Shown here piece by piece: positions 28,138 to 39,344 of a stretch of DNA of 64,000 nucleotides. Positions within the stretch are counted from its first letter, which is position 1, and every line of letters starts with the position of its first letter. This DNA comes from Chrysomallon squamiferum (lineage: Eukaryota > Mollusca > Gastropoda > Neomphalida > Peltospiridae): contig CM022665.1 of assembly GCA_012295275.1 (NCBI GenBank), positions 12,152,476 to 12,216,475 on the forward strand, read 5' to 3'. The notes under the pieces are model-generated. The model was not told the origin of the DNA, did not search any database, and saw only the letters and a list, made by a program, of their open reading frames with translations. The position numbers were made by a program, and so were the translations under genes.

Positions 28138-28969
28138 GGACTTACCCTTACAATATTTCAGTTCTTCATAATTTTATGTTAAAAAAAATAAAATATATAT
28201 ATATATATATATATAATAATAAATAAAAACTATTTTATCATAACAGAGACAGAACAGAAAGGGGAGGGGAAGGAAATAATAATAATAATAAAAATAATAA
28301 TAAGAATAAATAAGAATAAAATTATAATAAGAATAAAAATGAATGGTAATAAATAAATAAACATAATGAAAAAAAAAAATATATATATATATCCAGACAA
28401 AAATAAAAATATGTATACAGTGTAAATTCTTGACCTTCATATCAAAGCTTAAAAGTCAAGAAAACTGTTCAGTCTTTTAAAAAAAAAAAATGTATGATGA
28501 ACTGGTGAAATGTTTAATGCAGGGCTCACAAGAAATATAAAACTGGCAAATCCATAGTACATCTGTTACTGTATCCGTATTGTATTTTCTCACTTGGTGA
28601 GTGGCAAAGGGCAGTGGGGTAAGTTGGTGATAACAGTATATCCAGGAGCGGTCCGGTGACTCAGAAAGGGGGTGTACCTAACTGAACACGTTTCATGATA
28701 AAAATGAATGTATATAATAATAATAATAATAATAATAAAATAATATTGATTTATTGGCCGATAATATCTGGGGGTGCTTTTCCTACTGTTGCTTACGAAT
28801 AGGTAATGCTGTTATGAAGCAGCATAGGTATTATGGAAGAAGATTTAGTAACCTTCCAAAAATTAGGAACATCCAGTAGTCAGAGGGGAAGATGTGTCAG
28901 AAATGTTTTACATTTAAAAAAATATCCTAGTGTACAGGAGATGAAGAAAGAAGAAATTCGTGTGGCGTT

Positions 28970-28975
<6 letters not shown>

Positions 28976-29067
<92 letters not shown>

Positions 29068-29068
29068 T
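28976..29068. repeat. (GA)n microsatellite, about 90 bp
   Basis: GA repeats with one interruption near 29056. The Arg-Glu repeat frame spanning it is an artefact. Confidence 0.97.
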
Positions 29069-30130
29069 ATATGTATCATTTATCTGGTATGACCGAGCTA
29101 TTGAAAAGCCAGTTGTCTCCATGGTAATTGACATGTCTGGAAGCAGGTGATAAATACTGAGTACAATATTTATTTAATCTCAGTAAAACGTGTAAATGTA
29201 CTGCTTTGTAAAGGGTTTTGTGTGGGTTGTTAAACGGTCCTGATTTGTTTGCTGGATGATTAACTTTAGCGATTATAATTATTCTGTTTGCAGTGGTTTT
29301 GTAATACTGGTATGGATTTTGTTCGAAAGTGGACTGAACGTGTTTGGGTGTGTTTGTCTGTCGTTGAGTGTGTCTGTGTACACACTCACGCAAGCGCGCG
29401 CGCGCACACACTCACGCACACACACACACACAAACATACATATTGTACCGAGATCGTTATTTGAAATAAATGGAGAAGATTATACTTGAATTCTTTATTT
29501 CTAAACAATTACTGTATCTTGCAGTAAAAGAAAACAACAATACTACACTCATTATAAAGTAATAGCAAAACAGAAAGTTTTCAGAAATACACGAACAATT
29601 AGCCCCTTTGAAATATTAAAGCATTAAAATGACGGATTCAAAATATATACGTTTCTATGAATGAACTATAACGCTAATGGACACATGAAAAAAAAAAAAG
29701 AAAGAAAAAAAGAAGATATATGTTGATATTTAAAACATACACGACACAAACTGGAACACTTGTGCACGCGTACTTCCTTAGCACGCCACTCCCAACGATC
29801 TTCATACCGTTAAACAGTAATGAAGGAATCACTGAGCACTGGTAGTAAATACGTATGGACGCCAAACTGAATATTATTAATCAATGAAATGTAACGTGCA
29901 CGTTGTAACATGTGTTTTCTGTTACTCGCATTCTTCTTTTTCTGTACTGTATGTAGCACGGAACAGAACTTGTTTTATTTTTTCTGTCTAGACGCTGATG
30001 TTACACACTGTTTCGCGAAGTTTACATTGCATTATCATACAGTCGTGTTTCTGTCTCTCTCTTTCTAATATTATACTTGTGTTTTTATTATTTTATTAAT
30101 CAATCAACCAACCATTTATTTATTTTTGTC

Positions 30131-30131
30131 G

Positions 30132-30164
<33 letters not shown>

Positions 30165-30180
30165 GTTGTTGTTGTTGTTG

Positions 30181-30213
<33 letters not shown>

Positions 30214-30232
30214 GTATTAGTATTAGTATTAT
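30131..30232. repeat. (TTG)n-(TTA)n compound microsatellite
   Basis: TTG units to 30183, then TTA and TTAGTA units. Poly-Asn and poly-Gln frames are artefacts. Confidence 0.95.
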
Positions 30233-30726
30233 TTTTAAATTTTATTTCATTGACATTCGAATTTATTCTTTCGAAAAATGATTTTAATGATGCATTTGAT
30301 GTTATATGTTTTGTATCAAATCCAGTTAGTGTCAAAGAACCATATCTAAATGTCACAGCTGTTTTCTAGTAATAGTAGATGTGAAATTAATGCTCGAGTC
30401 ACTATGCATATTCAACAATATTTAAGTAACATTATTACTGAATATAAACAACTGTATTTTTTTAGTTTTATGTAGCAAAATGCAGTGGATATTTAGCCAT
30501 CAGACATTTTTCTTTTTCTGTTAACAGTCATTTCCTTAGGCATGCTCTGTTGTCACCGTTACTCTGCAAGTATTCGAATAAGCACGTCGAACGAAAGTGA
30601 CGTTAAACAATATAGAAAAGAAGACTCGTCAGACGGCTAAATATCCATTTCTTTAATAAAACAGAGCTCCTAACGTTTCATAAAATGCCTAATAATATAA
30701 CGGTCGCAGCCATTTTTGTAGTTGTT

Positions 30727-30863
30727 GTTGCTCGAGCAGTACATTTCGTTAGCTGCTGTTAATCGAGTGCTGATATTATCACGCTAATTAAAATGTTACA
30801 CGTACTGATAGAGAACGAAATTCATAATTACTACATTAATTTAAATAATACAAATAACTGCAG
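30727..30863 (+). repeat. 137-bp direct repeat, copy 1
   Basis: Begins GTTGCTCGAGCAGTACATTT and ends ATAACTGCAG. It is matched without gaps by 32244-32380, with three mismatches. It is probably one interspersed or recently copied unit. No coding content. Confidence 0.95.
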
Positions 30864-31023
30864 GTAATAATTCTTGTTGTCATCATTATTTATTTTATAA
30901 TGAGCATGAAACATAAAATGCTGCTAAGATATATTAGGAAAAGCAAGGCCAATGCAGGAATAACATTTTAAACGTACTCAAATTAATTTATTGTTATAAT
31001 GTTTTGTTACTATACTTGCTTTT

Positions 31024-31172
31024 AATAATAATAATAATAATAATAATAATATAATAATAACTATAAATAATAATATAAAATGATACGTTAATATTTTTTA
31101 TTTAAAAAGTATTGTGAGTTCGCAGGCTGCCGTAAATCACAAATGTTTTTTTCTTAGTGGCATTTAGTGGTT

Positions 31173-31229
<57 letters not shown>

Positions 31230-31260
31230 TAAATAAATACATAAATAAATACATAAATAA
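31024..31260. repeat. (AAT)n and (AATA)n arrays
   Basis: AAT arrays at about 31024-31055 and 31174-31228, followed by AAATAAATAC-type units to about 31265. Confidence 0.9.
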
Positions 31261-32243
31261 ATAAAATATAATAAATACATATAAAAAAGATTTAAAAATA
31301 GTAGTCCATCAGTGTCATTATCGAATTAATTAGCCCAGTAATCATTACCAAGGTACAAATATGTGTCAGAGCGTCGTTAACATTCATTCACTCGTGTACG
31401 TTTTCGTTCTTTGTTATGCCAAGTTAATGGAAACCTAGCCTGCTGAATCTGCTTTTCTTGTATGAATTGATTATATTGGCTTATGTCGACTGAGGCGTTA
31501 GACGTGAAGGTAATCGAAACAGCGTAATTATGATGAATTAGGAAAATAATAGACTAACGTCAATGGTAAGAGATGGTGATAGCCGAAGTGAGCCTAAGAT
31601 TTAGTAACGAGTACTGTTCGAGTAAACTGAAGCAAGGAGGGAATGATTGCGTAAATAACGTTGAATAAAAAGTGCAAGTATGAATATTATTGTTAATTTA
31701 CTTAACACCTATTTATAACGTTTTATTTGATAAATCCCTTCTTGACATCTGCAATATTAAAAAACACACTGCTAGCAAAGCACTTATTTCCTCCTTTTAG
31801 CCCTTCCCAACACAAGACGCCATCTTGATTTTCCCCCTGCTTATTCGTAAATAATTATTACCATGTCTACCGATTTGGCTTCGTAACTACGACTGTAGAA
31901 TGTTAATGAACATCTACTTTGGCTCTGATACACCAAACATATCCTTTACGTGAAGTCTTGAATGACTAACAGCCAGTATTTAGCGTCTCTCGCTCTCTCT
32001 CTCTCTCTCTCTCTCCCCCATACCAACATCCGCAGCCCACATATTGATAAGCAATACAACAGATTGAAACCGGGATACTGGAGTGAAATGAGGCAACATT
32101 CACCATGTTCAGCCATGAATATTATTTGCCACGTAGGTTAACTTAAGTACAAACCGGTATAATGCTGAGCTGAGGCGTCTTGGTCTTCTCGCGCAAACAC
32201 AAATACGTTAAAACAGAGGAATGCGGTTATGAATGAAAGCCAA

Positions 32244-32380
32244 GTTGCTCGAGCAGTACATTTCGTTACCTGCTGTTAAACGCGTGCTGATATTATCACG
32301 CTAATTAAAATGTTACACGTACTGATAGAGAACGAAATTCATAATTACTACATTAATTTAAATAATACAAATAACTGCAG
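32244..32380 (+). repeat. 137-bp direct repeat, copy 2
   Basis: Second copy of 30727-30863, offset exactly 1,517 bp. A degraded third partial copy (GAGAACGAAATCTATAATTA) lies at about 32433-32468. Confidence 0.95.
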
Positions 32381-32469
32381 TGATACTGAATGATATTTAT
32401 AATTACAACTCTAAATAATATACTTGTATAGTATGAGAACGAAATCTATAATTACTAAACATTAAACTC

Positions 32470-33067
32470 TTACCAGAACATAAATTAAATCAATGAAGCA
32501 TGGAAATAATTATAAATAACTTTACTTGAAAATTTCATCATACACGTTTGTTTCTTTAGTTTTGTGTTCTAACTTTTTAGATTTTACCTATGATGTATCA
32601 AATAAGAAACATATAAATAATATAATATGCTTATTGTTACTAATCTCCGATATCCATTTTTTATTTTAAAAAGTGATTTGAATACGAAGTTCTGAATACA
32701 ACACATTTTACTGGGGTTTTTTTAAAAATTACTTTTATTGTTTAAATTTATTTATTTATTGATTTTATTATTAATTAATTAAATTATTGGCGGTAATTAA
32801 ACCTGAGCATTAATCGTACACCATACTTAAAATGTAAAATGATGTGAAACAAAAACTAAAGCAAATACATTCGTGTGTAACAGATGTATTATAATTTATT
32901 GTCATGAAACGTGAACGCCATTACAGATTTTAAAAATAGTTTTTTTTTTTCAAAGGTTAACTACCCATTTATTTATTTATTTTTGCAATATGTTTGGATG
33001 TAGAGCTAGTAAGAATCGTTGAAAAACAAATTAATAGTGTATTGCTTAATTCGAAATGATGATGATG

Positions 33068-33100
<33 letters not shown>

Positions 33101-33764
33101 CTCTATTAATACAGTATGAGCGCGGTTTATCTTTGGTTTGTGTACCGTATTTATGACGTATTTATAATGCGTGTTAGACATAATATCCGAGTGCATTATA
33201 AATTTCAACTTTATACATTTTTTCCAACTTATATCTGCAGTTATGAGTTTAAAGACAGCTCTTAAATATTAATTTAACTAGATAATCACAGACATTTTAC
33301 AAATTTATTTTATTCATTTAGTTAGTTACTTATTTATTTTTTAAATTCTAAAATTTGTATTTCCCTGATGCTGTTTACTAGACAGCCATTTTAGATCTGT
33401 AAATGGTTGTTGTTGTTTTTTTTTCTTGTTGTGGAGTAATATACAGCGACAAAGTCTGCTGTAATGGTAATTTTCCCTTCAACATAAATCACAGACGATA
33501 ATTATTTTTTTTTCACAAGTGTTTACCAGACCACCACAACGCGAATGTAACCACGTCAGATCAATATTTGAACACAGAAGGTCATTCACAGTTCTCGGAA
33601 GATTTAATAAATAGCGGAGGCGTTCTCAAAACCAAGATCACCAAGCCTATAGAAATTTTTAAAATTATATATTCTTGCTCTTCCTTCCTTCTGTGAAGGC
33701 GAGAAATTTATTTTTGAAAATAAATCGACAAGGAATATTAATTTAAGAGATAATGTTGGAAAAG

Positions 33765-33795
<31 letters not shown>

Positions 33796-34056
33796 TTAAA
33801 TGATAACGACGATAAATACACATAATCCAGTGTATGGATTAACTTTGAAAAAATGTATCTATTGCTCGCAGAATAAACTGACTACAAAATGATTTCTTTA
33901 AAATGCCGAGTATTAATTAGTTGTAACTAAATTTAATCACAACGTTGTTTTAAAATGAATCATTATGTGAATAATAATAATAATAAGAAGAAGAAGAAGA
34001 AGAAATGGACGATATAAATAAATAAATAAGAAGAAGAAGAAGAAAAGAACGATATA

Positions 34057-34107
<51 letters not shown>

Positions 34108-34420
34108 CCACAAATTGAGACCCGTTCTTTTCTATTTAAAGATAAAGGTTCTATGAATAAATTTAAATTATATTTACGGCTGAATAGGGCAAAAAGTTAT
34201 CACTGGAAATTATTAACATGCAAAATATAAACAAAATTTTAAAAAGTAAAACCATAAATAACTATAACAAAAATAAAGCATTAACGTCCTATTACAAATA
34301 CTTACACGTCTCATTTTAATTCAAACATTTTTTTTTTCTTTAAATGTTGTGATAACAGCTATTATCCAACAGAACAATATGTAACGAAAACATAATTCCA
34401 AAGACGATAGAAGTCTGTTG
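32470..34420. other. No gene seen: AT-rich spacer up to the 34.5 kb promoter
   Basis: AAT array (33066-33098), a short GA patch (33775-33796) and a mixed AAT/AAG array (33970-34104). No exon recognised. Confidence 0.55.
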
Positions 34421-34479
34421 TCACTGGTCCCGAGGTCAACTTCCCTTAGCTGATGGCGCATTGCATTATGGGATATTGG

Positions 34480-34516
34480 TATAAAAGCTTAATCTCCCGC
34501 CTGGGCCAAGCCAGTT
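34480..34516 (+). promoter_or_regulatory. TATA-box promoter of the second bHLHZip gene
   Basis: TATAAAAG (34480-34487) is followed at about +30 by CCAGTT (34511-34516), an initiator-like match. The first in-frame ATG is 34575. A local rise in GC (34430-34540) fits a core promoter, as does the absence of a splice acceptor between TATA and the ATG. Confidence 0.6.
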
Positions 34517-34574
34517 CCAAGGTGGACGGCGTGTGAGAAAAATTTATTGAATATTGGAATTGAGATAAGTTGTA

Positions 34575-37500
34575 ATGATTGCTGTCGAGTCGGGGGTTTC
34601 TACGCCTTTCCTTCAGCCAGACTTAGACATAGCTGCCATTATTACCCCGTGTTTGGAAACACAGGTACGTTTTATTTTGTTTTTCGTCATCTTTCTTTTT
34701 TTTTCTCGCGATTTATGGCCATGATGCAATTTCAGTTCGATGTATTTTCAATTTATCACATTATCAGTGATATTTTAGCATCAAATTGAACACCAGTCAA
34801 AGATGCTTCATCGTCAGCATATTACAGCTCTTTTGTTTTAACAAAGAGCTATTTGAATGATGAATCACGAAATTGAAAGCGACTAAATACCAGCTTTTGT
34901 TTCCCGACCTTCTTTCCACAGCCGCAGCTTGCAGTAAAAGTTCTTACGGGCTCAAAAGGTGGGTTTTATACGGCTTGAAGCGTTGCGTGACGTCAATAGT
35001 AGCTGATAGCCAATGAAATATTGATCACGCCGTGTCACTTGTGCGCAATCAGTGATAATTTTGCCCACGTGACTACAACCATAAGTGAATGCTGTGGAAA
35101 CTACCGACACGTATTCAATTTTTGGTACGCCCACTTTTATATGATTGACAGGAGCGTTTTCTGTCGTTAAAAAAAACCCCAGTTTCCTGTAAACTGTTGT
35201 TTTAATAAAGTGGCAGTTAAAAGGTCTGATTCTCGCTCAGTGAAATATTTATTACTAATAATTGCTTCTTTTTGACAACAGTAATTACGGATGAGATTGT
35301 AAAAAATTAAATTACTGGGCCCAGTCGATAATAAACGTGTGGTACAATGTAGTTTTATCTGAAATGCAGTGTGTGTGTGGAGAAAAAGGAGGAAGAAACA
35401 GGAACACGTTATTATCTCGCTGCTTATTTAAATAGTTTTTTATGACCTTTTTTTATTTGCACTATCAGACGAACATCAAATATTAAGTAGAAACAAACAT
35501 TGCACATTGATATAAACTGAAACAAAATTTCGATTAGTGTATTCATAGTTAATAATTTATGTATACTCGTGTGCAGCTTTGTTAAATAATAATAAATTTA
35601 AATAATTAAACTTTACTTTTAATTTCTTATTTAAATATGATGGAAAATATTTGCCATAATAAATATATCTGAATGTTTAGTTGCGGATTAAGTAGGGAAA
35701 AGAAATACAGTTTCTCAAAACTTTCAAAATTTAATGAATAACTGCTGTATTTAGCATTGTTAAAACAGATGTAGAATTTTAAAAATAGTTCTTTTGGTAG
35801 ATGCTTTTTATTATTATTTTTTTATTTATTTTTTTTATTTTTCAGGGGTCACAAGATCCTTTGAATGATACAGGATCTGTTGAAGCAGATTTTGATCCCA
35901 CTGTTGCTCTTGAGGAGCTATTTCATTATTTAGGTGAAGGTATACCACAGAATGGCGGACTCAGCTCAGACCTGGAATCATGCTTTGAGGCTGCAGCCAT
36001 TCCTGAACTCGCCAGCCAGCACAACCTGTGTAGTAAGACAGGCACCGGAGATGAACTGTCAATGTTTTCCATGCTGCTTGACATGTCACAACCATTGCCA
36101 GAGAGTGTACCAAGTGTCAACACAAAAGGTATTGAAATGTCAAAGACAACAGCATCGGACCAGCCAGCACCATTGCAGAGGCCATTCCAACCACCATTCT
36201 CTACACCACCTAGTCCAATGTCAACGAGCGAAGAGGATGAGAAAACGAGTCTACCACGACATAAACGCCCTGCACATAAACGGGCTGAGGTGAAACGTAG
36301 AGGAAAAATAAAGGTTCTTTTTTTTATATCCGAAGTGTACTTTTTAAACATTATTTTAATGTAATAGTTTAAAGTAAAAGAAAAAAGAAGAAGAAGAAAA
36401 AAATACTTACTTTATTTATCCTGTTGACAACAACAAACAGCTGACGTATTTTTCTTGCAGGATATCATTGAACATTCATTAATTTCACTTGTGAATATTA
36501 AGACTGGATGACATCTTACATTATCAGGAAATCAATGACAAAGACTACTGATATGTTTAATTCTGTTTCCAATTAAATGTAATAATTAAAAAGTACAGTA
36601 ACTGAGGCAGAACTGTTTGAAATTCGTATCTTATTTTTTATTTGTTTATTTGATTGTTATTCAGACGAAGATTGATGATTTGAAAGAGATACTGCCACCC
36701 ATGCAGAACCAAAGAAAAAGCGAGACTGTGATACTGAACAAAGGTAAGAGAATGTTCCCATTTTGGAGCAAACTAATGTTTCAATCATGTTTCTCACTAG
36801 TTTTTACAGGACAGTAGGTAAGTCCTGAGAAAGGCATTCTTTCTAGACTGAAAGTTGTGTGGATGATTTCAAGCAGAGGTAGTGGTTGGGTGAAGTCTTT
36901 GTACAATATTTTCCAGCTGCAGTGAATATTTTTCACACGACGGGTCACGACGGAATGCGCTCCTCAGTTCATTGTTGCAATAATATCTTTGTTATTGTTG
37001 CCTAGAGTTGAAATTAAAAAAAAAAAAAAAGTAGATATGTTAAACAGTGTCCATTCTGGGCACTTTGACAAAAATTCTGACGTATCTCCCTATTTTAGCG
37101 GCTGAATTCTGTCGCCAACTCAAAATGGATATGGGAAGGCATGGCAAGGAAAAGGAATCCCTGCAAGCCGAGATTGTCGCCTTGAGTGCCGAAATAGAGT
37201 AAGTCCTTCTTGTTCAGCCAATGACTTTGAATTTTTGTCACATGTCGGTGAGTTCATTCCCAGTGAAGTGAGTGTGTTTGGTTCAAACCTAATCACAGAA
37301 CTTCTCTTTTTTGCAGGTTTTTGCTTTACTAATTACTTAATTCTTGGGTGAAACTAGTAACAATTTATATTGGGGCGCTGGGATCATTTTTATTATTTAT
37401 TTATTTTAACAGATATATTTCTTTCTTATTTTACAGATGAATTTATTAATCTGCGAATGTTGCAGATAACTTTTATTGTTGGTGAAACAATATACATATT

Positions 37501-39153
37501 TTTTTGATTTTGATTTTTTTGCTTAGTAAAGCTAAAATAGTTATTGTGCTAGTTGTAGTCTCCTTTCAGACAGCTTTATACATTTAGGTATTTTGAGTTG
37601 TTGATCATTTGTAAAATATTACGTTATTGTTTTTTGTAGCGACTTTCAGAAGAAGCTGCCAGCAATGGGGATAAAAGCCAAGCCTAAGAATAAAAAGACC
37701 ATGGAAGAGAGATATGAGGAATATATGCGAAGAGAAGTGAGAAAAAACTGGAAATTCTGGATTGTATCCTTTTTATCTTGACAGCATCATTTTACATATC
37801 ATGTTTCTCAGCATAGAGGTCAAGTTTCTGAGACACAAAACAGGGGTGAAAAGTGATTCTCTCATCAGACTTATCATCGAAATGTCTGGTCTCATGATAG
37901 CATTTCTTTGGGATTACAATTTTATTACCATTTTAAGTTTAGGCATGTTCTGTATTTATTCTTGATTCACTTTTTCATTAAAAAACTTGAACCAGAAAGA
38001 ACACAACAAATGTAGAGAATCGTTTTTTTTTTGCTTTATTCGTTTATATTGAAATAAAGACATGCTTACATAAATTGTTACCAAAATGACTGGTTTCATC
38101 AAATAAAATATTTTGGGGAGCAAATGGGATGACTTACATGCAGGATATCAAAACAAGTAAGAATTTAAAATTAGGAAATGTCATAAAATGGGTGTTATTT
38201 TAACAAATGATAATCAAAAGATTAATTTTTATGGAAGTATGAAAATAATTCTCAATAAGGAACTGAATGGATATTTTTGGGCAGCAATAGCCCTAATACA
38301 TTACTCAGTATTTTTTCCCTTTGATTTTTTAAAACTTTTACCACATTACTTCAATGTTTTGTTCAAAATTTTCAGCAAATAAATTTATGGCAAATGACCA
38401 CAAGCTGTTTTACAATGACTTTTGATAAAATGTCTTCAAATCAATTTATTAAAAAAGAATGCACATAGCAGTCTTCAGTGATTAAAGACATAAACTTAGG
38501 CCTTAGATAGATTTTCAAAAGAAACAGAATTTAAAAATAAAATCTTGATTCCTAGAAAAACATTTCTGACTTTTTTCTTTAACAATTAACAGTTCAGTTT
38601 TATATCGAGACCTTTGTTTGAGGCCTACAACAAAGTTGTGTCTACCTCGTCTCTGAAAGAATTCTTGACCACTGTTGGCCAGTGGACTAGAAACATACTT
38701 GGTCTACAGAATCTCAGATCTGGTAAACATTTTCATTATTAATATTTCTTAATGTACTGCATTAATGTTCACTAATAAAAACTGAAAACATTACTTATTG
38801 GAAGCACTGATATAAATGTAAATCTAAAAAATACATTTGACTTAAAGTGTTGAAAAGAACTGGAATTTCCAATTTTCTTTTCTTTTTTTTAACTAATAAT
38901 TTTATTATAGAAACTGTACATTTTCTAATTCATTTAAATTAATTTATTTTAGCTAAAATTTGTAGCATATTGTTTCTTTTTTTTTTATAATTTTTTGTTT
39001 GTTTCAGTTGTCATGAAGGGAGTCCTTAGAATCAGCAAGGAGACGGACATAATGACAAATCCTGAAAATTTACCACAACAAGCAATGGAAGCAGTTGTAG
39101 CCAAAGACAGGCTGAACTCAAAATTCAGTTCCCTATTTATTTTACAGGAGTAA
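34575..39153 (+). CDS. Mondo/ChREBP-like bHLH-leucine-zipper factor, short form, paralogue 2 (378 aa)
   Basis: Seven exons join in frame: 34575-34664, 35846-36313, 36665-36743, 37099-37198, 37640-37763, 38593-38722 and 39008-39153 (stop TAA). Residues 31-160 are acidic then Pro/Ser-rich and resemble a transactivation region (inference). The basic region HKRAEVKRRGKIK is at 174-186, with the His, Glu and Arg that read CACGTG. Helix-loop-helix and zipper continue to about 245. Residues 252-365 carry the Mondo C-terminal domain: LPAMGI, ERYEEYMRR, NWKFWIFSFISRPLFE, VSTSS, LRSVV, then TNPENLPQQA. That order is characteristic of MLXIP/MLXIPL rather than MLX. The N-terminal Mondo conserved regions (glucose response, 14-3-3 binding) are absent, and a TATA promoter immediately precedes exon 1. 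By family it would act as an Mlx-partner transcription factor on E-box/ChoRE sites. A conventional long Mondo gene elsewhere in the genome cannot be excluded. Confidence 0.9.
34985..35075. promoter_or_regulatory. Intron-1 cis-element cluster of the second bHLHZip gene
   Basis: A full CRE palindrome TGACGTCA (34988-34995), a CCAAT box (35010-35014) and a CACGTG E-box (35066-35071) fall within about 85 bp inside intron 1, in a small GC-richer island. This could be an enhancer or a second promoter. CACGTG alone is expected a handful of times in 64 kb of this composition, so only the clustering is suggestive. Confidence 0.35.
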
Positions 39154-39338
39154 TCATTTTATTCATATTGAAAATGTGGTTTGAAATGGGGACCCTTGAC
39201 AGGACTTGTCAACTTGCCTAAAAACTGTACATGTTGTACTGGGTGTGTTATTTGGTATGTTGCCAAACTAAAACAAAGTAATGGGAATTGTTTTCTCTTT
39301 ATGAAATATATTATTTTTTAATATTTTACTTTCATGGA

Positions 39339-39344
39339 AATAAA
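39339..39344 (+). terminator. Probable poly(A) signal of the second bHLHZip gene
   Basis: This is the first AATAAA after the stop at 39153, about 190 nt downstream. Further AATAAA strings occur near 39413 and 39997 in AT-rich DNA, so alternative ends are possible. Confidence 0.4.

Noticed and set aside
28833-29150. 105-aa frame with an Arg-Glu repeat
   Set aside because: The repeat is (GA)n; the short flanks match no family I recognise and show no splice or promoter support.
30120-30369. Poly-Asn/poly-Gln and poly-Leu frames
   Set aside because: Translations of the TTG/TTA microsatellite.
34547-34789. 80-aa frame in exon 1 of the second bHLHZip gene in another frame
   Set aside because: It begins with TTG rather than ATG and reads through the donor at 34665. 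The frame from ATG 34575 joins correctly to exon 2.
35926-36351. 141-aa minus-strand frame
   Set aside because: Antisense shadow of exon 2 of the second bHLHZip gene, whose + strand frame has splice sites and homology downstream.
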